This document shows, in pieces, positions 26,401-64,000 of a stretch of 64,000 nt of DNA; within the stretch, counting starts at the first letter, position 1, and every line of letters starts with the position of its first letter. The stretch comes from Latrodectus hesperus (lineage: Eukaryota > Arthropoda > Arachnida > Araneae > Theridiidae), in the NCBI GenBank assembly GCA_037975125.1, contig CM075851.1, positions 73,387,487 through 73,451,486 of the forward strand. The letters run 5' to 3'. The notes beneath the pieces are model-generated. The model made no database searches and was not told the origin of the DNA. It saw only the letters and a list, made by a program, of their open reading frames with translations. A program made the translations under genes and the position numbers.

Positions 26401-26954
26401 GTAGAAATTACAATTCCACAGATCTAATACAGCTAATACTACAAGAAACAGCTTCCAATTACAGAAGGCTCTAATATCTCAGACAAACAACAGCTTCTAT
26501 GCTCTAAACTGGCATTTAAGACTGATCGTCTTCACTAGCTAACTTGTGATGGCGGTGGTATTTACCCGCTTGGCGCTAAAAATTACGCTTAAATTACTAA
26601 AAATTAATTTCGTAAAATTTTTAGAGTTCTATGCTGTCTCGCTTAATATTGGTGCCTAGAGCTTCGGTGATGGATTTTTTTAAAAGTATGTATTTTTCAT
26701 CATGTCGCCAAGAATCTCGCCATAAGGTCGCCAAGTCGCCATATTATTAGAAATACCACGTTTAACGTAGAATACGCCTAAATTGGGCAATTTTTGTTCA
26801 AAACCTACGTATTTCCGATCTGTCTGAGATATTTTAAGACAAATACAAATTATGTTTATAAATTTGTAACAATACGAATTCTAAAAAAATCAGTTCAGAA
26901 ATTCTAATGAAAATATTGGAACATTCGCAAAAGAATAAAAGGCGATAAATATGT
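23445..26954. other. intergenic, no gene seen
   Basis: AT-rich spacer. A GC-richer part at 25580-26830 contains repeated GTCGCCA words (26703-26740) and may be an old unrecognised repeat. No exon or transposase motif was found. Confidence 0.5.
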
Positions 26955-27240
26955 TCATAGTGGCCAAATAGCAGAACAGTGTTCTTTAGCTTGGAAGGTT
27001 CCAGGTTCGATCTCAACCATTGTTGAATGGTTGGAGGTAAATGTTGCCTTTTTAGTTACGGCAGGATCGTGTATAAAAGTGGATTCTAGAGTTTTCCAGG
27101 ATTTTGTCACATGTGCAATACATAAAAATACGCATTGTCAACTATATGTGTCTAAAGTATCTACAAAAAGAAATCATTGTGTCCTCTGCACAAAATTCCC
27201 TTTCTGGGCTATATCCACTTACACAACTTTAATATAAATT
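26955..27240 (+). mobile_element. probable tRNA-derived SINE
   Basis: The head TGGCCAAATAGCAGAACAG followed by CCAGGTTCGATCTCAACC (27002-27019) has the spacing of RNA polymerase III A and B boxes. An unstructured body of about 200 bases follows. Confidence 0.5.
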
Positions 27241-27369
27241 TAAAAAAAACAATTTTAAGAAATTCAATGAGCTTTTTGAACTTATGTCTTACAAATATGC
27301 TTTTTATTATTTCAATATTAAGTAAAAGAAAATATTTAATGTTTGCGTAAGCAAGGTAATAGTCTTAAG

Positions 27370-27870
27370 AGTCATAAGAGATTGCTCACAAATATTGCAA
27401 TTATTAAGTTAGAATTATATTAACGAATGAAATTTTTAAAAATTTAAATCGTCCTTGCGGATTTAAACTTGCTATAAAGTGGATGTGTGTTTTGTGATAC
27501 CTTTTTCTCATTTCACTTTTTCTGCTGCATTATTGTCTATGTGTTATGGCTTGAACCAGTGGAAAGCGGTTTCTCAAACCGATGCTTTGCTCTTTATATA
27601 GGAAATCGTTTTACTAATAAAATGAATTTCTACACGTTTCTCAAACATGCGTTCGTAAACTTCGCCTTGTTTGCTTTAGTTCGAAGAATGTGATTTGAAG
27701 ACAGGTAACAAATTCGTCAATAAGTCGGATTTACAAAGCCGTCTCAATATGATGTGACGTGAATGAAATGTTATCTGACGTCATGGATATTTTAAACCAA
27801 TAAATATCGTATTAAAATGGCGTACTTATAATTTCAACTGCACGACAGAAAGTACCATTTTATGATTAAA
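27370..27870 (+). repeat. CRE-bearing interspersed repeat, copy 3
   Basis: Best-preserved copy: lead-in TTGCTCACAAATATTGCAA, the GATTTAAACT block, CTCAAACCGATGCTTTG, CCTTGTTTGCT, then TGACGTCA at 27776-27783 followed by TGGATATTTTAAACCAAT. It is in the same orientation as the others. Confidence 0.7.
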
Positions 27871-29745
27871 AATTATAAAATATACAATTTAAATTTTACT
27901 TAATAACAATTTTAGAAAGAAATTCTAGGAACGCTATTTTTGCAAATGTAAATGCAAATTATAAAAAAAACACTTTAAATTAATAATTAATTACAAAAAA
28001 TATGTTTTTTTATAATAATATAATAAAAGAGTGATATACATAAACTAAAGAAAGGATATTCAAACCAATTTTAAACAGTTTAAAACAATAAATAACTAAT
28101 TCAGAACAAAAAATAACTATTTAAACTAGAGAAAAAGAACAAGACAACTTGGAATTTAAGCATCCAAAGGGACAAGAAATCTGCATAACACACTAAAAGA
28201 AATCAGACGAAGTACCCTCTAAAGAATTCTTAATAAAATACGAAAATGGAACAAAATGTTCTAAACCTCCACTTTATAACCCAAATACTATGGTTGCCAA
28301 AATAGAATTTCTATACAATTTTTATTGGTCTTCATCTCTATAACGTATTGAAAAACCAGGTTGCCAGATAAACAAAGATATCCGCCAAAAAGATCACCAA
28401 ATTCAGAATTTGGCATGCTGAATTATGCAGCAAGTGAGCCAATTCTAGTTTGTTTTATCTTTTTCTGCATATCTACTTGAATTTCTCTAATAGGTGTAAA
28501 AATATGTTGATCTCATGCTTGCCTATTGTAAGTTTTGTAAATTATCACAGACTACCATCAGCAAAAATATTGTTTGCTAAAACTGACATTTATAATCAAA
28601 TATAAAATATTTTATTAACAGCAGACTTAATCAAATTATATTTAAGCTACGTTTCCTTACGAAATTTCAAACTTTGATTTATTCACGCTTCTTTTTATTA
28701 AAAATCAAAAGTAAGTTAATTAAATTTTAAAATATTGCTTTGTTATTGATAATTGAGGAAAAAGATTTTACTTTATCAATAACTTGCTCAACAGTTAATC
28801 GCTTCAGATGAATAATACATTTGAATATTCATTGTGATCCATAAGATTTTATAAATATATTAGGTAGAAGTTAGAACAACAACTGGCAAAACAGCTTGAA
28901 AAAAAAATTCCATTCAAATATTAATGTCAATCATTTCTAACCGAAATTAGTGCTGCTTGTGACTGGAATGAATACGTAAGATTGTTCTTTTACTATGCCA
29001 TTCATAACTAGGGCTAAATCTACTAATAATTATAACTAGGGCGAATGTATTCAACCACACTGAAGTTTTTAAACATTTCAATGTGGTGAATGCATTTCTA
29101 ATCACTTTGATTCAGCAAAAATAAAATATGTTAATGTGATATATATCCTATTACCTATACATACAGAAAGAATGACGCCGATAAATTCAGTTTCGCTATT
29201 TTGTAACACGGTTGTGAAAAGATCGACACCTGAAGTGTTATCCTCTTTTCCATAAGTAATAAGAATATATAAATGGGTTTACACAGAAATTTACCCTAAT
29301 CATGTTTGTTTAATAATTATAATGATGTCATAGATTAAAATCTAATCATGATCAAAAAGTAGCAAATTTGAATAAAAAAAGTTCACTGTGATATGGATCA
29401 ATTCCAATGTTATGATCTTAATACGAAAGAAATCTTAGGATAATATCTAGAATACGATTTAGATATCTTGCCCCTTAAGGTCGTGTACTTTCATTCATTA
29501 CACATTTGGATCACAGATAAAATCAAATGTTTTTGATAACGATAAAGTATGACACACATTCAAAAATATTTTAGTTGGCATAAGTTTGTCTCACCAATGT
29601 AATGACAATAAATCAGTAAACAAATAATTTAAAATATGGTCCAAATGAGTTACGTGTTCGTTGATGAACAATCACGATATGATTATTTTGAAATTATAAT
29701 AAGTCAGTATTGATAAACAAAAAATCAAAATAAAAAATTGAAAGT
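27871..29745. other. intergenic, upstream of the kinase gene
   Basis: AT-rich, with no open exon recognised. It presumably contains the kinase promoter and 5' UTR, but no convincing TATA box or initiator could be assigned. Confidence 0.5.
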
Positions 29746-55071
<25,326 letters not shown>

Positions 55072-55247
55072 AAATTACCTTTTGTAAGCATTCTTATGAT
55101 AGAACAAAAAATTTGATAAAAGATTTTTTCTCTATAGCCGAGAAGCAATAAGTAATTTTCGTATTTCCGATTTTAATGAACAGATTCTTGAAAAAGAAGT
55201 CAAATTACAACAAATTATAATTTATGAAAGTAAGAAAAAGAAATCAA

Positions 55248-55253
55248 AATAAA
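55248..55253 (+). terminator. candidate polyadenylation signal of the kinase gene
   Basis: AATAAA about 180 bases after the TGA. Other AT-rich variants are nearby, so the choice is tentative. Confidence 0.4.
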
Positions 55254-57557
55254 TTGGAACTGAATCAACAAAATTTGAATAAAATACAAATTCATCAGAA
55301 TACAAAAATTTTTAGAATTAAAATTAATTGCATTTTTAAGAGATTACTATATCAAAATAAAAAAAAATTTGCATGAATGAATATAGATAAATTATAAACA
55401 GTTACTCGTAATCAGAATACTGAAAAAACTCTTCAATCATCACAAATTTTGGAACACAGAAAAAAATGACGAAAACGAATTGCGTTTTCTCCTTTAATTT
55501 TGGAATCGTTGTTTGTTAAAATTGAGAAATCAAATTTTGAAAATATATTTACATTTGGAAGGAAAGCAATATGTGAATAATGGCATTGCTTGAATAGCTG
55601 TTAAAAATCATTACATAGATGCAATTAATAATATACACTTGTAAAACAATTTTTAAGTAAAAGTAAATATAAAATTATGTGTGTGAATGGATTTCATTTT
55701 ATTTTTTTACATTAATAATTTTAGTAGTTCCTTGTATATTACTGCTGGTACGATTTCCTCATACTGATTCAAATTTGTATTATTTCGATGGGTTTAAATA
55801 GATAAAAAATATGATTAATTTCATGTAAGTTTAAAGATAGACATCTGGCAAAGCAAATCACACCCAATACCAAAACTTAACCTTGTGCAGAAACACAAAA
55901 TATCAATCTTACTGACTGATTAAATTGCAAGAAAAGAACCATTTGTTTTCTAAATAGCAAGAGATCAATTATTTTGAATATTCATTTTCATGAGCTCTTT
56001 TGAATCTACATAGAAAAAAAGATGGGTGGAAATTTGGGAAGAAATATCTGAGACAAAAAAGCTCGAATTAATAAAATGTTAGGTCTGGTTTTGTTTTAAG
56101 GTATATATCAGACTGGTACTGCTTAATTCACTTGTAATTTTAAAGAAATATAGACTCAAACCTTTTTTTCCTCATTTAATAATAATATTATTCGTTGTAT
56201 AGATTTACAAAAAATATCACCTGGATAAATATTAATTAAGAGCTGAATGTATAATTTATTTTAGCTCACAATGAAGAATTAAGTCATGCGAGTAAAAAAA
56301 ATTCATTTTTTCATTTTCATTGTTAAATATACGCAATGAGGATTATTTTTTATAATGAAAGTTATCACAATAAAGAATTTAAAAAATTTATGTGGGAAAA
56401 TTTTTTTTCAAATAAAAATGACCTTTGTGACCATTTGTGAGTTATATTTCCGTCAAATAGAAACATGGAACTTAATAAGTAAAAAGGTTTGGGATTGACT
56501 GAATTCTGGTTTGATTTATACGCATCTCCTATTGAAAAAGTTGAGAAATTTATAAGTTTCTTGTAAAATATGACTGAAGAGAAGAAAATTTTTAAATATT
56601 TCATGATTAAAAATTGTATTTTGAGTATATTTTGTGAAAGAAAATTTTTCCAAGCATTTTTTTTAAATTATTAGTCATCACTCAAGAAATTATTAACAAT
56701 ATTAATATAAAAGATAAGATTTTATTTGTATTTATGAATACAAAGTTTTACTTAATATCGATGTAATTTTAAATTAATTAAAAAACAATTATGCTTTTTT
56801 TAATTTCAAAATTTGAATATTATATTTATAAAAGAACATCGAGATAGTTAAAACTTGTAAATATGAAATTAAGATATGAAATGATTACAGATGAATTGTT
56901 AAATTTATGGTGTGCGAAATAATTATTTCTATACCAAAAAAGTTTTTATCAACAATATGAAAAATTCCTTAAATTGCAATTCTTAATATGAATTGTATTA
57001 TTATGAATGTAGAAATTATTCAATAAACATCAATACTTTAATCTATTTTCGAATTTTTTATCAAGTTTATTTCCTTGAATATGAATTCCATAAATGTAAG
57101 GTAGTTTTACATGAAGCGGTATACAAAGTGTGTCAGCACAAATTGAAAATAAATGCTTCAAAAATGGTTAATTTTGAATTACTATATGTTTTTTATTTGA
57201 TTATTGCCTTTAAATATAAATGAAAAATACAGAAAAAAGCATTTTACAATCAAAAAATATTCTAGAACATACATATGCCCGAGTAAAAATTTTAAAGGCT
57301 ACATATGAAAATGGAGAGTAGAAGTTGTTCATAGGAAAATTTCTACGAACTCCTTCAAACACTCCAGTTTTCATAAATGTCAAATTTTTGACAAAAATAA
57401 ATAAATTAATAAAAATAAAAATAACAGTTTTTGTTTCCTATTTTTTATTTTCAAAGTCCCCTTATTAATTCTCTTTAGAATCAATATCTGGAGCATCGAT
57501 GGCCATTTCAAAATTTAATATTAATTTGAAACTTGTTCAATTGAATGATATTAAATT

Positions 57558-57740
57558 TTGAAACGATCACATATTTTTTATATTATTAATTCCAATGAAC
57601 AGGTGCACTGTTTCGCTGATATTTTAAATTTTCTTCAGCAAGAAATTCAGTGTGCGGTAAAGGATGATTTGCTAAGACATTTTAGTATTCTTGAGTTCAT
57701 TTTGTTCGAAACGTATACAGTTAAACTCACTCTATTGTAA
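57558..57740 (+). other. possible orphan exon or gene fragment
   Basis: After an AACAG acceptor-like site at about 57598-57602, an open stretch encodes VHCFADILNFLQQEIQCA and VKDDLLRHFSILEFILFE, with more coding-like composition than neighbouring frames, and a GTAAG follows at 57737. It has no partner exon in the window and no recognised family. It may be a pseudogene piece or chance. Confidence 0.2.
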
Positions 57741-58774
57741 GAAAATTATTCTTAAACCATTACATTCTCCACTTGATTAGTTCTCGGATAACATATTTTT
57801 AAATTTTATTAAATTAGGAAAATAGTATTTCCATCAATCTGGTATACCCAAATTCCATTTTTTCAACAGAAAAATTCTTTCTGTACTGTGGCATCTTCAG
57901 GTTAAGACTCGCTGCTTGAAGAGCTCGAATATTCTATTTTGTACCTCTGCAAAAATGGAGGCTTAGCCAATTTTTCCGAGTAAAAGTAACTTCCAGACCT
58001 AAATATACTATGCATAATTTTTTTTATAAATATTTAACTTATTAAATCTGTATATTTATTTTACTAAATTTGAATAAGTTTTCTGGTTGAATATTTTTCG
58101 AATAGATACAAATTTATAAATGCTTCTTTCACTATTCTTTTTAACAGATTTGTCTTTTAATTTTGAAAGGAATTCTTGACTACAATTCTTGAAATGGGAC
58201 GGCTACTCATTCATTCATTCATGTCTATCTTTATAAACAGAAAGCTTTAATCCGTTGTTTTTTATGATCAGTTATTTTTTTACTGTTCACCACCTTTACA
58301 AAGAATATCATCTCTGAAGAAATAAATATTTGACAAATTTGCAAACTGAAGCATTGTCCCTATCTCATTTATTCCAGAAATATTCAATTTGTAGATTCAT
58401 TCATTTGTAGATTTATTTTTAAAAAAATTACCAGTGATTAAAATTTTCACTGAGGCAGAATACTAACTTTGTACAAATGTATGCCACATTTTTCCTAATA
58501 ATTTACAAATACTGATTGTTATTTTTTATTTATGAGCTTTGATAAATAAAACCGAAATGGCATTTAAATCCTTCCTATTTCATTTTTCATTTTTTTTCGA
58601 AATTTGTATCGACCTTTAAAGTTTTTGCTCAGACTGTACATTAGATTGTCCAAAAAAAAATTATATTTATCTCAAACAGTGGTTCTAGAAACTATTTCAG
58701 AATTAAAATAATGATGTGACCTGAAACACACACAAATATAAAATACCAGTTTGTTTCAAAAAGTTATTTTAACA

Positions 58775-58900
58775 TTAAAAGCCGAGCTGTCAGCCGAATG
58801 CTTTGACCTAAGGTTCAACTATTCCTGGGTTCGAATTTTACCTTGACTTTGGAATCTACTTAAAAATGTAGATCTCGGTCTAACTAGCCCCAATTTAAAA
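58775..58900 (+). mobile_element. possible SINE head
   Basis: TGTCAGCCGAATGCTTTGACC followed by CCTGGGTTCGAATTTTACC resembles pol III A and B boxes, within a GC-richer patch. It is short and undiagnostic. Confidence 0.3.
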
Positions 58901-61329
58901 AAAATATATATTGAGCGACAAATATATAAACTAAATCCTAAAATTAAATAAATCATCATCTTCCAGACTATTATACAAACAGTTTAAACAGTATTCAATT
59001 TATAATAAATATCTCAAACTATATACATTTCTTAACTTCTTTTTTAAATTAATTAATTGAAATTGTCATTGCCATTGAGAAAATTTCTAATAATATTACA
59101 TATTAAAGTGACTTGAATTAATTTAAATCAATTAATAGTTCATAAGGTCCTTCTAAATAATCGGATAATATTATCTTTAAAGAGAATTCATATTTAAACC
59201 TCGCTGTGCGTCGGGACTTCAAAAGTCTGATTTATTGTATGTCAATTAAATTTATATAAAATACATCTACGTATGCGCATATCAAGTATTTGTGAATCAG
59301 ATTTTGCTAGAGCAAGGTTTATAGACAATATTGGAAGTTTTTACTTGGTCTCAATTTCCAATTTTGTATAATTTTATAAAACATTTTTAAAAAAGTTGAG
59401 TTTTATTATTTTTAATTAATTTATCTTAAATTCAATTTTGTATCATTGAAAGAGGATTTAAGAACTAGATGGTAATGTATTACTAAACGAAGCACCAATA
59501 TTCTAATTTTAAAATTTATTTAAATATTCAAAAATTATAAATTTTTTTATTTAGAAGGCGATTTCTAATTTTATTTCTAATCTAATTTGAAAGTATGGTG
59601 CTTTTTACATCATTAAATTTAATAATGTATTATTTATTTATTTATTTTTTGATATTCTACCGGAAAAATAAGTTTTGTTCCATTTACTAAATTTGTTTCT
59701 TTATTTAAAGAAATATTTTGATGTATAATCCATTGTGATGCATAACAACGTCCAATTTAAATAAGGAAATTTATTATTTAAAAACATTTCACGCTTGAAA
59801 AAACTTTTTTCTTTGTAAATGTTTTTATAATTTAAGGTATAACACACAAAAACTTATAAATTCGTAGCAGTAACTTATATCATGAAATTGAATAATTTAA
59901 AAAATAGACTTTTTATAGGGGATCTACTTCAGAAAAATATAAATTCATGTGTTTTTATTATATTTTTTCAGATTTTCGCATGATGCATATTTGTAAATAT
60001 ATACTATGAGTGAAAGGTGCTAAATATTTAAGGGTGCTCTTACCATTACAACCATGTAATTGATTTAGGATTCTGTAATAACAAAATATATTATAATGAT
60101 TGATTGAATATACTGTTATTTACAAAATTAAAAATTTAAAACAATGAGGATAAATTTTTCTCTTTTATTATAAGTTAAGAATTTTTAAAAAATAATATTA
60201 AATTTAAAAAAAAGAAAAAAAGTGTGACATAAATAAAATGAATTAATATTTATTTTATAGAATCATTTAATGAAGTTTTTTGTAACGTTAAATTTAATGT
60301 AAATAAAAGAAATTTATTTTACATTAAAATAATAAGTAAACCTTACTAATTAGTTATTACATAATATATACATATATAGTTACTTGAAATAAATTATTAA
60401 TTTCCTTAAAATTAACAAAATTCTTTAAATTGGGTGAAAAAAAATCACGTTAGCTCCATAATTATGTAAGCATTAATATGTATATATATATATGTGAATA
60501 TCTATTCACCATGTTGACATCAAGTCTTTCAGTTATTAAGAATTATCAAAATTTTGTTATAGAATAAAAAATTTTAAAGTTTCAATTTAACAAAATTGAT
60601 TTACTATATTAACTTTTATTTAGTACATTAATGATTAGATAAAATTACAAGAAATAGGTATTTAATAAATTTTCTAACATTTCTGCTTCCACAGATAACT
60701 AAAGAATATTAAATTAGATTAAACTATAGAATGTAAATATAAAATTAAATTATTTAACCAATTCAGTAAAAACGAAATTGAATTATTTTTCAGAATAAAT
60801 TTTGTTTGATTTATTAATACAAATTAATTATATTCTTAAATGTATTTTATGAAGAGATTTTCAAATATATTTTATTTTCATTATTTTCAATTAATTTATA
60901 TTTTGAAATATATTTAATTTTTCAAATATATTTTATTATATATTTAATTATATAATTTTATTTTTAAATATATTTTATTAAGAGAAAATGTAAGCATCAT
61001 ACCATATAAATAATATTTTTTATTTTGGTCAGTTAGTATTATACTATTTAAAAGTTTTTTTTTTAAAAAAATGCATTTTCATTAAATGCTTAAGTAAAAA
61101 AATGCTTTTTCATTAAGAATAGCTTATATATTATCAATATATATAATATTTATAATTAAACAAATTTAGCTATCATAAAATTTATTTTTTACTTATTTCA
61201 TAATAAAATAACATTAACATGTACTAATTTTTGATACTCATTTTGATTGAATTTTATTCCTTTAAAAATTAATTTTTGGCACTATCGTTTTGTTTTTGTT
61301 TCTTACCTACAGATGGCAGTAGCGTAAAA

Positions 61330-61480
61330 TTTGTTTCTAGATATTTGTGGAGCTTTTCTTCTTGACATTTTCTGTGTGGTTCCAGAAAGGTCTCAAGCCA
61401 TCCCGTGGATTCTATTATAGATGGCAGCACTATTACGTCATTTCTGACATTTTCCGGAAGTTTCGTCATGAGTATAAATA
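61330..61480 (+). promoter_or_regulatory. heat-shock promoter of Hsp70
   Basis: A three-unit heat-shock element TTCcgGAAgtTTC at 61452-61464 sits nine bases before TATAAATA at 61473-61480. A two-unit element TTCcaGAA lies at 61380-61387, and a partial one (TTCTAGA) near 61335. This layout is that of stress-inducible Hsp70 genes bound by HSF1. AGATGGCAG occurs twice, near 61309 and 61420. Confidence 0.85.
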
Positions 61481-61504
61481 CGGAACCGAAACTGCTCCTG
61501 CATG

Positions 61505-61738
61505 GTTTGTTTACAAACAAGCATTTAGAGAAGAACGACTATCAGCGATACTTTACTCTTGCGATATTTTCATCTCTGTTTTGAATACGTGTGGACTTAA
61601 CTGTGCCGTTTCGTCTGAATTTCTGTTTCCTATATTCTACTTTTCCTGAAGCTTTTTTCTGAAAAAAAGAAGACATTTTTAATCAAGTGCTGAAACAACT
61701 GATCTTTTGTAGTACAAGAAGATCTGGGACTTTTGAAG
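61505..61738 (+). other. Hsp70 5' untranslated leader (predicted)
   Basis: About 235 bases between the expected start site (25-30 nt after the TATA) and ATG 61739. A long uninterrupted leader is usual for inducible Hsp70 mRNAs. No intron is needed. An open frame crosses it by chance. Confidence 0.6.
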
Positions 61739-63655
61739 ATGCCTAATGGTAAAGCACCTGCAATTGGTATTGATTTAGGTACCACTTACTCATGTGTAGG
61801 AGTCTTCCAGCACGGGAACGTGGAGATAATTGCAAATGATCAAGGCAATCGTACAACTCCCAGCTACGTCGCCTTCACAGAGACTGAAAGACTGATTGGA
61901 GATCCTGCTAAATCTCAAGTTGCATTAAATCCTGAAAACACCATTTTTGATGCTAAGAGGCTCATTGGACGGAAGTATGACGATCCCAAGATCCAGCAAG
62001 ATCTGAAGAATTGGCCTTTTAAAGTTCTAAACGAACGTGGAAAGCCTAAAATCTGTGCAGAATTCAAAGGTGAAAGGAAGCTGTTTAATCCAGAAGAAAT
62101 AAGTGCTATGGTCCTGACAAAGATGAAAGAGACAGCTGAAATGTATCTTGGCCAGAAAGTGACTGATGCTGTTATTACAGTGCCAGCATACTTCAATGAT
62201 TCACAAAGGCAAGCTACCAAAGATGCTGGTAAAATTGCTGGACTTAATGTTCTCAGAATAATTAATGAGCCAACTGCTGCTGCACTAGCTTATGGATTAG
62301 ACAAGAATCTAAGAGGAGAGAAAAATGTTCTGATCTTTGATCTTGGTGGTGGAACATTTGACGTGTCCATTCTTACTATTGATGAAGGCTCTTTATTTGA
62401 AGTCAGATCTACTGCTGGTGATACTCATCTTGGCGGTGAAGACTTTGATAATAGAATGGTGGCACACTTTATCGAAGAGTTTAAACGAAAGCATCGCAAA
62501 GACCTTCAGTCCAGTCCTAGAGCTTTGAGGAGATTGAGAACAGCTTGTGAGAGAGCAAAACGAACTTTATCAAGCAGCTCAGAAGCAAGTATTGAAATAG
62601 ATGCTTTGTTTGAAGGAATTGATTTCTACTCAAAAATTTCCAGAGCTCGATTTGAAGAACTTTGTATGGACTTGTTCCGATCTACACTGGAACCTGTGGA
62701 AAGAGCACTGAAGGATGCCAAAATGGATAAAAGCAATATCCATGATGTTGTCTTGGTGGGTGGCTCTACTCGCATTCCTAAAATCCAGAAAATGTTGAAA
62801 GATTTTTTCAATGGAAAAGAATTGTGCATGTCTATTAATCCTGATGAAGCAGTTGCATATGGAGCAGCTGTCCAAGCAGCAGTTCTAACAGGCAGTACAG
62901 ATGAAAAAATTAGAGATGTTCTTCTTGTTGATGTTGCTCCACTTTCTCTTGGCATTGAAACTGCTGGTGGTGTCATGACGAAAATAATAGAGCGAAATTC
63001 TCGCATTCCATGCAAGACTTCACAAACTTTCACTACTTATTCAGACAATCAACCTGGTGTAGATATTCAAGTCTATGAAGGTGAGAGAAGTATGACTAAA
63101 GACAATCATCTTCTTGGTCGATTCCAACTGTCTGGAATACCACCAGCTCCAAGAGGTGTACCACAAATTGAAGTAACTTTTGATATGGATGCAAATGGAA
63201 TCCTCAATGTGTCTGCATTGGAAAAAAGCACTGGAAAATCTCAAAGTATTAGAATTACAAATGATAAAGGCAGACTCTCTAAAGAAGAAATAGAAAGAAT
63301 GCTCAATGAAGCTAAACTGTATGAGAAGGAAGATGCTGAACAAAGAGAAAAAGTTGCTTCAAGGAATGCCTTGGAGAGTTATGTATATTCTGTTAAACAA
63401 GCTGCTGATTCTGCCCCAGAAGAGAAGCTATCATCGGTTGATAAAGAAAAAGTACGACAAGCATGCAATTCTGTAATACAGTGGCTTGACAACAATACTC
63501 TAGCTGATAAGGAAGAAATAGATCACAAAATGAAGGAAATTCAGTCAGAATTGGCTCCTCTCATGATGAAATTACATCAAGGTGGTAATGCGTACAGCTC
63601 TAATCAAAAACCTAATTCTGCAACAACTGGCCCTACAATTGAAGAAGTTGATTGA
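61739..63655 (+). CDS. Hsp70: cytosolic heat shock protein 70
   Basis: Intronless, 638 residues from ATG 61739; an in-frame TTG two codons earlier is not the start. It is an ATP-driven chaperone of the cytosol and nucleus that binds unfolded segments with J-domain and exchange-factor partners. The nucleotide-binding domain covers about residues 7-385, with the three family signatures [14 protein letters not shown] (9-22), [10 protein letters not shown] (201-210) and [11 protein letters not shown] (337-347). The substrate-binding domain and lid follow, and the protein ends in EEVD, the TPR co-chaperone tag of cytosolic forms. No signal or transit peptide. The C-terminus is short and lacks GGMP repeats, and with the heat-shock elements and no introns this indicates an inducible gene rather than a constitutive cognate. 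All core motifs are intact. Confidence 0.97.
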   Translation: MPNGKAPAIGIDLGTTYSCVGVFQHGNVEIIANDQGNRTTPSYVAFTETERLIGDPAKSQVALNPENTIFDAKRLIGRKYDDPKIQQDLKNWPFKVLNERGKPKICAEFKGERKLFNPEEISAMVLTKMKETAEMYLGQKVTDAVITVPAYFNDSQRQATKDAGKIAGLNVLRIINEPTAAALAYGLDKNLRGEKNVLIFDLGGGTFDVSILTIDEGSLFEVRSTAGDTHLGGEDFDNRMVAHFIEEFKRKHRKDLQSSPRALRRLRTACERAKRTLSSSSEASIEIDALFEGIDFYSKISRARFEELCMDLFRSTLEPVERALKDAKMDKSNIHDVVLVGGSTRIPKIQKMLKDFFNGKELCMSINPDEAVAYGAAVQAAVLTGSTDEKIRDVLLVDVAPLSLGIETAGGVMTKIIERNSRIPCKTSQTFTTYSDNQPGVDIQVYEGERSMTKDNHLLGRFQLSGIPPAPRGVPQIEVTFDMDANGILNVSALEKSTGKSQSIRITNDKGRLSKEEIERMLNEAKLYEKEDAEQREKVASRNALESYVYSVKQAADSAPEEKLSSVDKEKVRQACNSVIQWLDNNTLADKEEIDHKMKEIQSELAPLMMKLHQGGNAYSSNQKPNSATTGPTIEEVD

Positions 63656-63845
63656 AACTTTTAAAGTGGTAAGAATGTGTTTTTAAATTAATACTGCTAG
63701 CACTGTATATGACATATTTACAAAGCTGTTTACAGTTATACCTTTGTATTGTTCTCTAGTCATATAAATCTATATTGTACATTTTGTAAATGTATACATT
63801 TGTAAATATAACATGTTGTAAATTTTTTCTGTAATCTGATATTTT

Positions 63846-63851
63846 AATAAA
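63846..63851 (+). terminator. polyadenylation signal of Hsp70
   Basis: AATAAA about 190 bases past the stop codon in an AT-rich 3' UTR. Further AATAAA sites near 63973 and 63987 are alternatives. Confidence 0.55.
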
Positions 63852-64000
63852 AATTATATTTTCTAAATTAACGTGTCATTTATTCCATTGTCATTTTATT
63901 TGTGAGTAATGATTTAATTAACTTTATTGTATTATACTTGAATTTGCTTCTATGTATTCAGTATACTAATTAATAAAGAATATGCAATAAAGTTTGCTCT

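Larger units (their letters stand above)
55254..61300. other. intergenic between kinase and Hsp70
   Basis: About 6 kb, strongly AT-rich. Apart from the two weak candidates listed separately (57558-57740, 58775-58900), nothing coding or transposon-like was recognised. Confidence 0.5.

Noticed and set aside
61915..63343. Several antisense open frames across Hsp70
   Set aside because: Shadows of the strongly coding sense strand; no motifs, start context or family resemblance.

Overview
Eukaryotic, very AT-rich nuclear DNA with intron-containing genes and many degraded transposons. The organism is most likely an arthropod, and I favour a spider. That rests on the style of the secreted leucine-rich-repeat (LRR) genes, which resemble a large arachnid family usually annotated as luciferase non-catalytic-subunit-like, and on the transposon mix. 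No sequence search was possible, so the species call is inference.

Layout. (1) Bases 2.1-23.4 kb hold two tandem, same-strand paralogues for small secreted LRR proteins of 321 and 322 residues. Each has four coding exons with identical phases; the first three are identical in length (369, 314 and 149 nt). The duplication includes a conserved promoter and non-coding leader exon about 2-3.3 kb upstream of each start codon. (2) Bases 29.7-55.1 kb hold one long gene for a HUNK-like, AMPK-related Ser/Thr kinase. It has eight coding exons and 717 codons: an intact kinase domain, a UBA-like segment and a long basic Ser/Asn/Lys-rich tail. Its introns are loaded with mobile DNA. (3) Bases 61.3-63.9 kb hold an intronless Hsp70 gene with a consensus heat-shock element next to a TATA box.

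Mobile DNA. There is a nearly full-length but broken LINE (gag with zinc knuckle, endonuclease, RT, RNase H) antisense in kinase intron 1; two 3' fragments of another LINE family; a LINE-tail-like piece in LRR-B intron 2; a Tc1-like fragment; a degenerate Tc3-like element with doubled (IR/DR-type) inverted repeats; a 222-bp palindromic PIF/Harbinger-like MITE; several tRNA-derived SINEs; and a family of about 0.5 kb repeats carrying TGACGTCA (CRE-type) palindromes, seen in four places.

The three gene groups have no evident shared pathway. I saw no CRISPR array, rRNA, functional tRNA gene or prokaryotic feature. The less ordinary items are the duplicated promoter with its 14-bp palindrome, the possible splice-versus-stop choice in the kinase, the CRE-bearing repeat family, and the IR/DR and foldback transposons.
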